The notes under the pieces were generated by a model, which searched no databases, was not told where the DNA came from, and saw nothing but the letters and a program-made list of their open reading frames with translations. The position numbers and the translations under genes were made by a program. A stretch of 64,000 bases of DNA. It comes from CAIRDP01 sp037134895 (GTDB lineage Bacteria > Bacteroidota > Bacteroidia > Bacteroidales > FEN-979). The DNA lies in assembly GCA_037134895.1 (NCBI GenBank), contig JBAXLI010000011.1, forward strand, positions 1 through 64,000, written 5' to 3'. Shown here piece by piece: positions 9,257 to 19,355 of the stretch. Each line of letters starts with the position of its first letter. The stretch's first letter is position 1.

Positions 9257-11884
9257 ATGGCAACAAATAAACTATCCCTTACCCGCCTCGAAACTTTTCT
9301 CGAAGAGGCCTGCGAAAGCCTCCGTGGCAATATGGATGCCTCTGAATATAAGGAGTATATCATAGCAATGCTTTTTCTGAAACGGGTAAATGACCAATTT
9401 GAACTTCAACGAGATATCCGTAAGAAAAACCTTATGGAGATAAGACATCTCGAAGACCCAGCAATGATTTATAGTGAACTCGAACGGCAAAACGCTCCAG
9501 AGTATGAATTTTTTGTGCCAGTAGCAGCTCGTTGGAAAATGATGTCAGGCGACCCTGAAGTTAATGAAAAGGGCGAGAGGATAACTTATATAAAAGACCT
9601 CCAGGAGGAAATCGGTGACCACCTGAATAAAGCACTGGCTGCGTTGGAAGATTCCAACCTCGACAAGTTGGAAGGAGTTTTAAAATCCATCAACTTCAAC
9701 CGGAGCATAGGAAAAAACAACAAACAAATTACCGATGAGGATCTCCGTGAACTTATCAGGGAATTTAACCGTATCCGGCTCACCGATGATAACCTGGAGT
9801 TTCCCGATCTACTGGGTGCCGCTTATGAATTCCTGATCAAGTACTTTGCCGACAGCGCCGGAAAGAAAGGGGGTGAATTTTACACTCCGAATGAAGTGGT
9901 TCGGCTTCTGGTAAACATTCTTGAACCATCAGAAAATGCTGAGATCTACGACCCTACGGTGGGTAGCGGTGGTATGCTTATCGAAAGCAAGAACTATGTC
10001 GAAAGCAGGTATGGTACTACCCGTAACTTGTCGTTGTATGGTCAGGAGAAGAACGGAACCACTTGGAGTTTATGCAAAATGAACATGCTGTTTCACGGCA
10101 TATTCGACAGCAATATCGTGAACGGCGATACTTTGATGAACCCGTTGCATATTGACCGGGGCGAACTCCGGACCTTTGATATCGTCATTGCCAATCCACC
10201 GTTTTCACAGAACTACTCCAAGGACGGCATGAAATTCAAAGAACGATTCGGTTTCTGGATGCCCGTTAAAAGTAAGGCCGACTTCATGTTCGTGCAGCAT
10301 ATGGTGGCCTCGTTGAATAATAATGGACGAATGGCGGTAGTGATGCCACATGGGGTATTGTTCCGAGGAGGAGATGAACGAAATTTCAGAAAATCGTTGA
10401 TTGAAAAAGGATATCTGGAAGCGGTTATTGGTTTACCCCCGGCTTTGTTTTACGGAACAGGAATTCCGGCTTCGGTCATTGTGATTAATAAACATGATGC
10501 TCATTTGCGTGAAAAGGTACTCTTCATTAACGCCGATCGGGAATACAAAGAGGGGAAAGTGCAAAATAAACTCCGCCCCGAAGATATTGAAAAGATCAGT
10601 TATGCTTTCCGATATAAACTTGCCATTGAAAAGTACAGCAGGCTGGTACCAAAGAATGAGCTGGAAGTTGAGGAGTACAACCTTAATATCCGTAGGTATG
10701 TTGATAATGCTCCACCTGCTGACCCACAGGATGTACATGCTCACTTGCACGGTGGATTGCCCAAAAGTGAAATGGATGCCCTTGATAATTCATTTTCCTC
10801 CTACCCCGGATTGCGTGAAACATTATTCACGGATCTTAAACCCGGCTATCTGAAATTCAGGGAAGCAATTGTCGAAAAAGAGAATATTAAAAAAATATTT
10901 GATGAAAGCGATTCCATCAAAGGTACTCATGCACAATACTCAATCCAATTGACCACCTGGTGGAATAGTGTGGTGAAGGAATTTGAGGCTCTACCCGAAA
11001 CAAGGAATATTTTTGAACTCTACAGAAAGTTCTCCGAGAGTTTTTCTGCTTCCATCGAGACATTGCATACCGGGCAAAAACCAGTCCTTGACAATTATCA
11101 GGGACGGGGTTCACTTGCCGCTTACTGGAATGAACTTAACTTTGATCTTAAGAGTGTGGCGGCCAGTGGCTGGAATGCTGAACTTATTCCCGATGAAGAA
11201 ATCCTCCAAAGCCAGTTTCCCAAAGTGCTGAAAGAACTCAGGAACAACGAAGCCCGGAAAGAAGAGCTGGATGCCATTTTTAGTGAAGTGAATGATCTAG
11301 AAGAGGATGCATGGCAGGAAGATGAATATGATGTATGGCCTTCCAAAGAGTTGAAATTGCATAAGGATGCAATAAAAGCCATGAAAGGCGAACTAAAGGA
11401 GACCAACAAGGAATACAAAAATCTGCAGAAGCGCATCAAGGCTAATAAAGATGCCGGCACATTATTTATTACTGAAGTAACTTCATTAACCAAAGAATCC
11501 GGAAAACTGGAAGCCGGTATTGCCCAATTGGATGTACAAATTAAAACTTATGAAAACAGGATTGCCAAACATACCGAATTGGAAGAAGAATTGAAACAAT
11601 GCAAAAAAATAATCAAGCAGATCAAGGATCGTAAGCAGAATCTGGTCGACCAGGCTCGACTACTCATCCTACCCGAAGAAGCCAAAGAATTGATCTTAAA
11701 AAGATGGAATAGAGAATTGCACCAAACAATCAATGGCTACCTGCAAACTCACCAACACCTTTTGTTGCAAGGTATAGAACTGATCTGGGACAAGTACACA
11801 ACTCCACTGCACCATATTTTGAGTGTAAGAGAAATACAAGCCCAGTTATTGAATGGGTTTTTAAAAGAGTTAGGATATGAATAA
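9257..11884 (+). CDS. hsdM: Type I restriction-modification methylase HsdM with long C-terminal extension
   Basis: Residues 1 to about 160 are the HsdM N-terminal helical domain, followed by an N6-adenine methylase: motif I DPTVGSGGM at 232-240 and catalytic NPPF at 313-316. With HsdS it methylates adenine in a bipartite recognition site. Canonical HsdM is near 500-550 aa; this one has 875. The extra 330 or so residues are mostly charged coiled coil (for example the repeated Lys/Glu-rich stretch around 700-790) and end in a helical segment. The hsdS start overlaps the end by 8 bp. The extension might dock the accessory proteins coded next door, which is an inference. Confidence 0.93.
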   Translation: MATNKLSLTRLETFLEEACESLRGNMDASEYKEYIIAMLFLKRVNDQFELQRDIRKKNLMEIRHLEDPAMIYSELERQNAPEYEFFVPVAARWKMMSGDPEVNEKGERITYIKDLQEEIGDHLNKALAALEDSNLDKLEGVLKSINFNRSIGKNNKQITDEDLRELIREFNRIRLTDDNLEFPDLLGAAYEFLIKYFADSAGKKGGEFYTPNEVVRLLVNILEPSENAEIYDPTVGSGGMLIESKNYVESRYGTTRNLSLYGQEKNGTTWSLCKMNMLFHGIFDSNIVNGDTLMNPLHIDRGELRTFDIVIANPPFSQNYSKDGMKFKERFGFWMPVKSKADFMFVQHMVASLNNNGRMAVVMPHGVLFRGGDERNFRKSLIEKGYLEAVIGLPPALFYGTGIPASVIVINKHDAHLREKVLFINADREYKEGKVQNKLRPEDIEKISYAFRYKLAIEKYSRLVPKNELEVEEYNLNIRRYVDNAPPADPQDVHAHLHGGLPKSEMDALDNSFSSYPGLRETLFTDLKPGYLKFREAIVEKENIKKIFDESDSIKGTHAQYSIQLTTWWNSVVKEFEALPETRNIFELYRKFSESFSASIETLHTGQKPVLDNYQGRGSLAAYWNELNFDLKSVAASGWNAELIPDEEILQSQFPKVLKELRNNEARKEELDAIFSEVNDLEEDAWQEDEYDVWPSKELKLHKDAIKAMKGELKETNKEYKNLQKRIKANKDAGTLFITEVTSLTKESGKLEAGIAQLDVQIKTYENRIAKHTELEEELKQCKKIIKQIKDRKQNLVDQARLLILPEEAKELILKRWNRELHQTINGYLQTHQHLLLQGIELIWDKYTTPLHHILSVREIQAQLLNGFLKELGYE

Positions 11885-13169
11885 CTGGGTAGAAGATTAT
11901 ATAAAATCCTTTGCAGATTCATTTGCAGGGGGTACACCAAGTCGTTCACGAGACGATTATTTCAAGGGATCAATTCCATGGATTAGTTCAGGGGAAGTTA
12001 ACCAACCGCAAATAAATGACACGGTTGAAAAAATCACTCAATTAGGTTTGGAAAACTCAAGTGCAAAATGGATTCCTAAAAACTCTGTTTTGATTGCGAT
12101 GTATGGAGCAACTGCAGGACAGGTTTCAAAGAATCTAATTGACGCCACTTCAAATCAAGCTGTATTGGCACTTGTTCCTAAAAAGAACCGTATAGATGGA
12201 GATTTTTTGTACTACCAAGTAAAGCAAAACAAAGACTCAATACTATATCTTGCTCAAGGTTCTGGTCAACCAAATTTGAGTAAAGACTTGATCGATAATT
12301 TCAAAATCAAAGTCCCAAATAAGCTCATCGTACAAAGTCAAATCGCTCATATCCTCTCCACTACCGATGCCGTCATCGAAAAAACCCAAGCAGCTATCGC
12401 CAAATATAAAGCCATCAAACAAGGTATGCTGCATGATTTGTTTACCCGGGGTATTGATGTGAGCACCGGGAAACTCCGGCCAAAATGCAAAGATGCGCCG
12501 GAGTTGTATAAAGAGAGTAAGTTGGGGATGGTGCCTCTAGATTGGGAGGTGGAGAAGCTTGGTGATTATTCCTTTGTTACTAAATTAGCTGGCTTTGAAT
12601 ATACATTGTATTTTGATTATTCAAAATCAGGTCCGATTATTGCAGTTAGAGCATTGAATATCAAGCAAGGTAAACTTTCATTTGATAATATTCACACCAT
12701 ACCAAAAGCAATATCTGATATTTTGCCAAGATCGCAACTTCAAAAAGGTGACTTGGTGATTTCCTATGTTGGAACTGTTGGCCAAGTTGCTGTGATTCCT
12801 GAGAATAACAAATATCACTTAGCTCCGAATGTTGCAAAAATTTCAGTTGACAAAAAGACTGTTGATCCCTTTTTCCTTAATCAGTTTTTGAATGCTGATG
12901 TTGGGCAAAATGAAATAATTAAACTCGTTAGTTCAACAACTCAAGCTGCTTTGAGTATGCAAAACCTAAGAGAAGTGAAATTTTTAAGACCAGATTTAAA
13001 AGAACAAAAAGAAATTGCCAGAAGATTGATAAATGCAGATAATAATAAAGAAATCGAACAAACCTACTTGCATAAGTTGCAAATGCTGAAATCTGGTTTG
13101 ATGGGGGATTTGTTGAGTGGAAGAAAGAGGGTGAATACATACAATGACAATGATGGAGGCGATATTTAG
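11877..13169 (+). CDS. hsdS: Type I restriction specificity subunit HsdS
   Basis: The 430-aa protein has two target-recognition domains separated by a conserved coiled-coil spacer. TRD1 spans about 1-155; the spacer IAHILSTTDAVIEK then leads into QGMLHDLFTRGID. TRD2 starts near 220 (GMVPLDWEVEKLGDY), and the second helical repeat ends with LKSGLMGDLLSGRKRV. Each TRD reads one half of the split target, and the protein assembles HsdM2S and HsdR2M2S. The gene overlaps hsdM by 8 bp and the next ORF by 26 bp, so all three are probably coupled. Both TRDs look intact; the target sequence cannot be read from the protein. Confidence 0.95.
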   Translation: MNNWVEDYIKSFADSFAGGTPSRSRDDYFKGSIPWISSGEVNQPQINDTVEKITQLGLENSSAKWIPKNSVLIAMYGATAGQVSKNLIDATSNQAVLALVPKKNRIDGDFLYYQVKQNKDSILYLAQGSGQPNLSKDLIDNFKIKVPNKLIVQSQIAHILSTTDAVIEKTQAAIAKYKAIKQGMLHDLFTRGIDVSTGKLRPKCKDAPELYKESKLGMVPLDWEVEKLGDYSFVTKLAGFEYTLYFDYSKSGPIIAVRALNIKQGKLSFDNIHTIPKAISDILPRSQLQKGDLVISYVGTVGQVAVIPENNKYHLAPNVAKISVDKKTVDPFFLNQFLNADVGQNEIIKLVSSTTQAALSMQNLREVKFLRPDLKEQKEIARRLINADNNKEIEQTYLHKLQMLKSGLMGDLLSGRKRVNTYNDNDGGDI

Positions 13170-13821
13170 CAGATTTGAAGAATTATACGAGAAAAGATTT
13201 AAGAAGATACCCGCCTTGTCAATGGGAGAAGATTCGGTGAGGTATGACTTTTTCCTTGCGTTACAGGAGGTGTTGAACCTGGCTCACCATGAATTGCAGA
13301 TTGAACATCCAATTCGCGAGGATACATTTATCCCGAGGAATGATCCGAGAAGCACTAGAAAAGAAAAACCGCAATTGGACTTTTGGGTTGATGTAGCCCA
13401 GTTAAAAGCTAGCTTTGAATTCGGATTGTTTCGTCAGAACAGCAATATCAATGGTAACATCAATAAAACAAACAGGACATATAAAATGGTTGCGGATTTT
13501 CTACGGCTGGGGCTTCATCAATTTTTCAGTGGCGGAAAGGCATATTTTATTTGTGTTGCTGATGAGAAGATGCTCAAACATCAGTTAAAGACCAGGCTTT
13601 TACCTGCCTTTCCGGCAGATGAGTACAAAATTGACAAATTGCACCTGGATAACCTTCTGGAAAGTTCCAAAAATGATGTAGATAGGCGTTTTGTAAATCG
13701 ATTCCGGGAACTGGAAACTGAAATAACAGCAAAGAAGGTATACGATGAAGAGATTTTTTCGAAAATCAATACGCTGGAAACCCGTATTTTAATTTGGGAG
13801 ATCAATACTATTATAAAATGA
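13144..13821 (+). CDS. Unknown protein overlapping hsdS, 225 aa
   Basis: I do not recognise the family. The start overlaps the last 26 bp of hsdS (ATG at 13144; another in-frame ATG at 13153), and its stop overlaps the next gene in an ATGA. The central stretch KPQLDFWVDVAQLKASFEFG, near 76-95, has beta-strand character with acidic residues like those in PD-(D/E)XK folds, but a clear E-x-K is missing, so nuclease activity is not claimed. The tail is helical and charged. The tight coupling to hsdS and to a predicted nuclease says it works with them. Confidence 0.7.
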   Translation: MTMMEAIFSRFEELYEKRFKKIPALSMGEDSVRYDFFLALQEVLNLAHHELQIEHPIREDTFIPRNDPRSTRKEKPQLDFWVDVAQLKASFEFGLFRQNSNINGNINKTNRTYKMVADFLRLGLHQFFSGGKAYFICVADEKMLKHQLKTRLLPAFPADEYKIDKLHLDNLLESSKNDVDRRFVNRFRELETEITAKKVYDEEIFSKINTLETRILIWEINTIIK

Positions 13822-14657
13822 CATACCAGGAAATTATAAAAGCTCACTTGTGTGACTACAAGGCAAGGGTATTTCCCGGGCTGCCAGATGGCTTTTGGAT
13901 AAGAAAAAAGAAAGAGACGCCATTGGGGTATTTACTACTCCCGGAAGATAAATACGCGAACCTTATCAAACATTACAAGGCTGATTTTTTCAAAAGCAAG
14001 TTCCATCTCCATGGCAGCAAGGAGAAGATCAAATTGCATATCTACTTTTATCATTTGAACTCTTCCCAGGCGATGTGCATTAATTTTTTCTTTCCACTGA
14101 TGATTGAGAATCAGCTTGAACTTGTCACGGAGTGTCTTGGGTTTCCCGGGGAGAAAGTCATAGATGGCAGTGCAAGTTTTGAAAAGGAGTCAACCATTGA
14201 TTCAGCCAATGGCTCCCGTCCTACAAATTTTGATTTCTTTTTTAAAACTACCACAGGGAAAACCTTTTATTTCGAGATCAAGTATTCCGAACAGGTGTTT
14301 GGGAAAGCTATGGATGATGCTGAACACCAGGAAAAATACGATTCAATCTATTCAAAGCAATTAACCCGGATCAACCCGGAGTATTGCAACCGACCTGCTT
14401 TCTTTGAAAACTACCAACTCATGCGCAACCTGATCCATGTCGATGACAACGCTTATGTCGTCTTTGTTTATCCTAAAGACAATCTTGGAATTGCTGCCGG
14501 CGCCATTAAAGCACACAATAAAATTATACAGCCAGCGTCAAGATCGCATGTACTCCTTTTAGAATGGGAAGATCTGTTTGTTTTTGTTTACAATAGAATT
14601 TCAAACTCAAGGCTGATAGGGCATATGGAGGAGTTTGGAAGGAAGTATTTTATTTGA
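13818..14657 (+). CDS. Predicted restriction endonuclease, PGN_0703-like PD-(D/E)XK protein
   Basis: I chose the ATG at 13818 because it forms the usual ATGA overlap with the previous stop; an upstream ATG at 13794 would add eight residues. The 279-aa product resembles the PGN_0703 family of putative restriction endonucleases. It has the HLNSSQAMCINFFFPL segment typical of that group, then TNFDFFF with Asp139 and FYFEIKYSE with Glu153 and Lys155, which make a D-x13-E-x-K nuclease site. Such enzymes cut DNA at unknown sites. Its place inside a type I system is unusual, because HsdR already supplies a nuclease. Confidence 0.75.
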   Translation: MTYQEIIKAHLCDYKARVFPGLPDGFWIRKKKETPLGYLLLPEDKYANLIKHYKADFFKSKFHLHGSKEKIKLHIYFYHLNSSQAMCINFFFPLMIENQLELVTECLGFPGEKVIDGSASFEKESTIDSANGSRPTNFDFFFKTTTGKTFYFEIKYSEQVFGKAMDDAEHQEKYDSIYSKQLTRINPEYCNRPAFFENYQLMRNLIHVDDNAYVVFVYPKDNLGIAAGAIKAHNKIIQPASRSHVLLLEWEDLFVFVYNRISNSRLIGHMEEFGRKYFI

Positions 14658-14730
14658 ATTTTACAATTTTGTATTAATAGGAACTTGTTTCATGAATGGG
14701 AAAGACAGATAATAACTAAAGACCAACGTT

Positions 14731-17700
14731 GTGAACTTTAAACTGGAAATCGAAAAACTCATCGATAGTAATCTTAAAACGTATAGGGATAATTCTGATA
14801 GATTCATTGCGGACTACAATCGTGAACTTGAACTGACTAAGGAATATAATGGTAGACAGCTGTTAGAGCTATTGCAAAATGCTGATGATGCTGGCTCTGA
14901 AGAGGTTGAAATAGTTTGGGATAAAGGAGCGGCATTGCTTAGCATGTCTAACAAAGGCGAAGCTTTTTCAGTAGGCGGGATAAAATCATTGATGCTTGCC
15001 AACTTGAGTACAAAAACTAAAATCAGTTACATCGGCAACAAAGGACTTGGGTTTAGGTCTATTCTCAACTGGGCTGAGCACATCAACATCTTCACTAATG
15101 GGTGCAAAATTTCATTTTCAGAAGTTATTGCAAAAGATATATTTGAAAACGAGTTAAACTTGACTGAAAACGATAAGAAAAGGTTGAGAGAGGAAAGAAA
15201 TCTTTCGCAATATGTTGTCCCATTTCCTACCCTAGGGGTTCCCAAAGTTGAGGAAGAACAGGAGGATTCCCCCTGGACAACCCGTGTTGAAATCTCCTGC
15301 GCAATGGAATTTGAAAATAATATTGAGAAACAACTTTCAGAAATAAGGGAAGAAATTTTATTGTTTCTGAATAATATACGAAAAATTACCATAAGGAATA
15401 ATGGAAGTGAGAGCTTTCAAATAGAGAGCATTAAGAAAGAGTTGGATGGCTATGAAATAGTGATGATAAAGGAAAAATCCTGGAGAGTTTTCACAAAAGA
15501 GAATGTTTTACCACTTGAGTTCCAGGATAAAAGTAAAAATGAACAGCAATCCTATAATCTGAAAGTCGCTTTTCAGGATGATTTGTCGGATGATTATAAG
15601 AAGCTTTTCAACTTTTTCCCAACACAACTGTCAATTATGTTGCCTTGTATAATTCACGGTACTTTTGAACTGAACAGTTCGAGAAATCACCTGAATGAAT
15701 CAAAGAAAAATGAATACATTTTAACACAACTGGTTGAACTATTAAAAGAGTGTTCCCTCTTTTTAACAAAAGATAAAATTGATTGGCGTCCATATAAAAT
15801 TCTCACACCATCTGCATCGTCTTCAGATTCAAAATTGATAGAGGTCTTTTACCATGGTCTGGAAGAATTAAAAAAGACTGAATCCATTTATCCGTGCATA
15901 AACAATGAATATAAGACATTAAACAATGTATTTTATTATTCCGACGAGTTTGATACATTCTTTATGCAGTATTTCCCGATTGTATTACCGGGTTTACTTA
16001 TTCCAAGGGGACATGAAGTAACGAACAAATTTGAGAAGAACAAGTATGAACATGAGGATCTGGTCAACAGGATAGACGATCTTTCCTATACGGATATATC
16101 CATTCCCTTGAGGGCTGAACTCATTGCACAACTTGCCCAGGTTGTCGAATTCAATAACGATGCGACTCGGTTTTCATTATTAATAAATGATTCCGAAAAA
16201 GTTATAAGTAAAGATGTAGTTGCATTTACCCCTAGGATAAATTCATTAGAAAAATTTGAGATTCCAAGGTTGGTTGTTGATATTGATTTCATCAACTATA
16301 ATCTTTACGAACCGCTATTCAAGAGATTTGAAAATGAATATGACAATAGTGAAAAAGATAAGAGAAGAGAGCTCCAAAGGATCATTAAATCTGTGGTCAA
16401 TCTGCAACCATACGACAGCACAAACGTTACTGAAAAGATAATTTCAGGTTCAAAGGATGCGCTGAAATCAACAATCAGCGATGATGATCAGATCAATTGC
16501 ATCAGGGAGATGGCGACAGCATTGTATGCTAATTTTAACAACATTAGTAACAAGTTAGAAAAGTTAAAGATTTCAGTTCCGCTTATCTCAAAATCACGTA
16601 AAATCGTGAATGCATCTGATTTGTTTTTAAGTAAAACATATCCGGCTGGGGTGTTAACAGAAATAATTTATAAAGACACCCTGAAAGCGAATGAATATCT
16701 TGCTGAAATTGATTATTGGGGTTTTGAAAACGAAGAAACGGCTTTGGTTGAGAGTTTCTTTTTGTGGCTGGGCATTAATAAATATTCCAGGTTAAAAACT
16801 ATTCAACTTAGGGAAAATTGGCAAGAAACTCCGTTTATTGAGTTTTTATTTAGTCAGGATGCTGAGTCTGCTCCTGATTTCCATGTTGGTAGAATATCAA
16901 AAGATTCTACTGTTACCGGTATTGCAAACTTTGACCAAATTCTAACACTGCCGCTTAATTGTATAATTCTCCTTGCATTAAAAGACGCCGTTATCAGAAG
17001 AAATCTGGAACAAAATGATCAGATTGTTCAATGGCTATACAGCTACTGGAGAACACTTGCTTCAGAATATTCATACATACGTTATCAGTTCATCAATGCA
17101 AAAGTTTTCACTAAGTATATCATCGAAGAAGGAGGAGGTGAGGATCTGAATAAACTCATCAACGAAAATTTTCAAATTGACTACGGATTTCTTAGTACAC
17201 ATGGAATCAATAAAACAGAGGTAAAATCAATATTGCTTAAACTGGGTGCAAAAGAATCATTTAATGAGTTATTGCCGGAAAATGTATATGAGATTCTATC
17301 CACAATTCCGAAGAAGGATATATCTAAAAAAGGAGAATCTACCCAAACTATATATAAAATGGCATTAGATAGTCTGGTTAAGCAAAAATCAAAGTTTCCC
17401 GTACCGGTTAATATTGAGTTTTTTTCCCGGCAAGGGGGTGAAAAATCCTATAAACCTAATAATGAAATTTATTATGCAGAAAACTCAACATTGCCAAGGA
17501 AGATACTTGATACACTTTATTTACTTAATCTTCCTAAAAGAAGTGGCGCAGATAATGTGTTCAAATACTTTAATGTCAAAAGTATAGGTGAATTAAAAAT
17601 TAAAATTAACACAGAAAGTATCAAACTTAATACGAACTTCAATACCATTTTCAACAATCTCTTTGAGTCAATAAAACCATATTTATTGGCATACAGGCTG

Positions 17701-19314
17701 AACAGCCCAAATCTCAGGAGAAAAATTGCGGAGGAGGGTAAAAAGCGGGAAGACGAAGCAAGAGCAATCAAGGATTGTAAGATCGTAATTGTAAATGAAT
17801 GCCTTTTTAGTTTTAGTGACAAAGAAAATGTTCCGGTTGGGGAACAAGAATATGTAAATGTTGGCAATTGCTTTTACTACAGAGACAATTTTATTAGTTC
17901 CAGCGACTATTTAAAAAGGGACTCCGCTTTTTGTGATGCGTTTGCAGAAATGATGTGTATCGTATTTAAAGTAAACGATTTAAAGAATGATTTCAGACAA
18001 ATACTGAAAAACGATGTGCAGGACACCATTCATTTGGCCAAACAGGATGTGGGAAATGATAAGATCGAGGAGTCATTTCAACTGCTTGGTGTTTCAAGAA
18101 TTGAAATTGACTTTTGGAAAAATGTATTTGCATTAAAGGGAAAACGCCTGTTTGAACCGGTTGAAAATACAGAAGATTTAAAAAAACAAATCCAGCAGGT
18201 TCTGGGTATCATTCTAATCGACGAATACAATAAAGTGGATTTTGAAAACTTTAATAACAAAGATTCATTCGAACTTATCAAGCAATTGTGCGATAACCTG
18301 TCACTCTCGGTTAAACAGATTTTGCCCGGGGGACTTTACATCTGGCACAAATTGCAATTTACCAATACGGTAAAAGATTTTGAGTACAAATTCAAGCAGC
18401 TGACCTGGTACAAATTAAATGCTGATCCCCAAGTACAATCTGCTTTTATTTCCTTGCTGAACAAATATAATTTATCGTTTATTAATTCGATTGAGGATGA
18501 AATTCAAACAATAAAGTATGATTTGTTTTCAGATTATCTGAATAGATTGAAGAATCTAATTACGTTGCACTTTAAAATAAACCTGGATGATGAGTTTATT
18601 CAAAGCATTTCAATAATTAATTTATACGGCAAACTGCTAAATAAATATTCCGTTGAGGAAACCGATATATCAGACGAATCAATGCGCAGTCTTTTATATT
18701 TTGAGGACAATGATGAAATTATTGAAACGTACCTTAAGGAACATTTTAATTCCCATGTACAGGGTGATTCCGGAAAAATTGACAATGGACCGACAATATT
18801 AGGGTCGATTGTTGATGCATCATTAATAAAAAACAGCAAATTAATCTCAACCAATGGTCTTGGGAACAAAGGGAGGAGTTGGGTTCATTCTGAAAAAGTC
18901 GACAGGAATAATAAGCGTACGGGTAAACTGGCAGAGACATTGGTATATAATACATTAGTAAACAAATACGGAAGTGAAAATGTGAAATGGGTCTCCGGAA
19001 ATTCAACTACGCCAGACAAAAATGACAAACTGCATTACGACATTGAATATAAAAACATGGATGGTGAGTGGAGATATCTTGAAGTAAAAGCAATGTCGGA
19101 TAATCAATTTATTATTTCCAGTTCTGAAAAAGAAAAAGGCCTGTCTGAACCTGACAAGTATGAGATGGCCCTCGTAAGTGAAAACACGATTTATATGGTA
19201 AAGGATATCTTTAAATTTGAAAACGGTGAAACCTTTGAAAACAACCCGAAATTTTTTGCTTATCCCAAGGATTACATTTTCTCGTTCAAAGTAAGTACGT
19301 TAAATATGGATTGA
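14731..19314 (+). CDS. Sacsin-like GHKL ATPase fused to C-terminal DUF3883-type nuclease domain, 1527 aa
   Basis: The start is GTG. The N-terminus is a Bergerat (GHKL) ATP-binding domain: N-box ELLQNADDAG at 46-55 (Asn50, Asp53), SNKGEAFS at 73-80 and the glycine box GNKGLGFRS at 102-110, in the order seen in sacsin and Hsp90-like proteins. A helical middle of about 1200 residues has no domain I can name. The C-terminus has a DUF3883-like fold: KLAETLVYNTL, then YDIEY with Asp1437 and YLEVKA with Glu1451 and Lys1453, a D-x13-E-x-K nuclease signature. Similar fusions are common near restriction systems. The coding DNA is visibly richer in A+T than the genes 3' of it. Sensor-plus-effector behaviour is inferred. 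Confidence 0.82.
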   Translation: MNFKLEIEKLIDSNLKTYRDNSDRFIADYNRELELTKEYNGRQLLELLQNADDAGSEEVEIVWDKGAALLSMSNKGEAFSVGGIKSLMLANLSTKTKISYIGNKGLGFRSILNWAEHINIFTNGCKISFSEVIAKDIFENELNLTENDKKRLREERNLSQYVVPFPTLGVPKVEEEQEDSPWTTRVEISCAMEFENNIEKQLSEIREEILLFLNNIRKITIRNNGSESFQIESIKKELDGYEIVMIKEKSWRVFTKENVLPLEFQDKSKNEQQSYNLKVAFQDDLSDDYKKLFNFFPTQLSIMLPCIIHGTFELNSSRNHLNESKKNEYILTQLVELLKECSLFLTKDKIDWRPYKILTPSASSSDSKLIEVFYHGLEELKKTESIYPCINNEYKTLNNVFYYSDEFDTFFMQYFPIVLPGLLIPRGHEVTNKFEKNKYEHEDLVNRIDDLSYTDISIPLRAELIAQLAQVVEFNNDATRFSLLINDSEKVISKDVVAFTPRINSLEKFEIPRLVVDIDFINYNLYEPLFKRFENEYDNSEKDKRRELQRIIKSVVNLQPYDSTNVTEKIISGSKDALKSTISDDDQINCIREMATALYANFNNISNKLEKLKISVPLISKSRKIVNASDLFLSKTYPAGVLTEIIYKDTLKANEYLAEIDYWGFENEETALVESFFLWLGINKYSRLKTIQLRENWQETPFIEFLFSQDAESAPDFHVGRISKDSTVTGIANFDQILTLPLNCIILLALKDAVIRRNLEQNDQIVQWLYSYWRTLASEYSYIRYQFINAKVFTKYIIEEGGGEDLNKLINENFQIDYGFLSTHGINKTEVKSILLKLGAKESFNELLPENVYEILSTIPKKDISKKGESTQTIYKMALDSLVKQKSKFPVPVNIEFFSRQGGEKSYKPNNEIYYAENSTLPRKILDTLYLLNLPKRSGADNVFKYFNVKSIGELKIKINTESIKLNTNFNTIFNNLFESIKPYLLAYRLNSPNLRRKIAEEGKKREDEARAIKDCKIVIVNECLFSFSDKENVPVGEQEYVNVGNCFYYRDNFISSSDYLKRDSAFCDAFAEMMCIVFKVNDLKNDFRQILKNDVQDTIHLAKQDVGNDKIEESFQLLGVSRIEIDFWKNVFALKGKRLFEPVENTEDLKKQIQQVLGIILIDEYNKVDFENFNNKDSFELIKQLCDNLSLSVKQILPGGLYIWHKLQFTNTVKDFEYKFKQLTWYKLNADPQVQSAFISLLNKYNLSFINSIEDEIQTIKYDLFSDYLNRLKNLITLHFKINLDDEFIQSISIINLYGKLLNKYSVEETDISDESMRSLLYFEDNDEIIETYLKEHFNSHVQGDSGKIDNGPTILGSIVDASLIKNSKLISTNGLGNKGRSWVHSEKVDRNNKRTGKLAETLVYNTLVNKYGSENVKWVSGNSTTPDKNDKLHYDIEYKNMDGEWRYLEVKAMSDNQFIISSSEKEKGLSEPDKYEMALVSENTIYMVKDIFKFENGETFENNPKFFAYPKDYIFSFKVSTLNMD

Positions 19315-19355
19315 CAACATGGTGGAGCAGATCATCATGTTAAAACGAAAGGATC

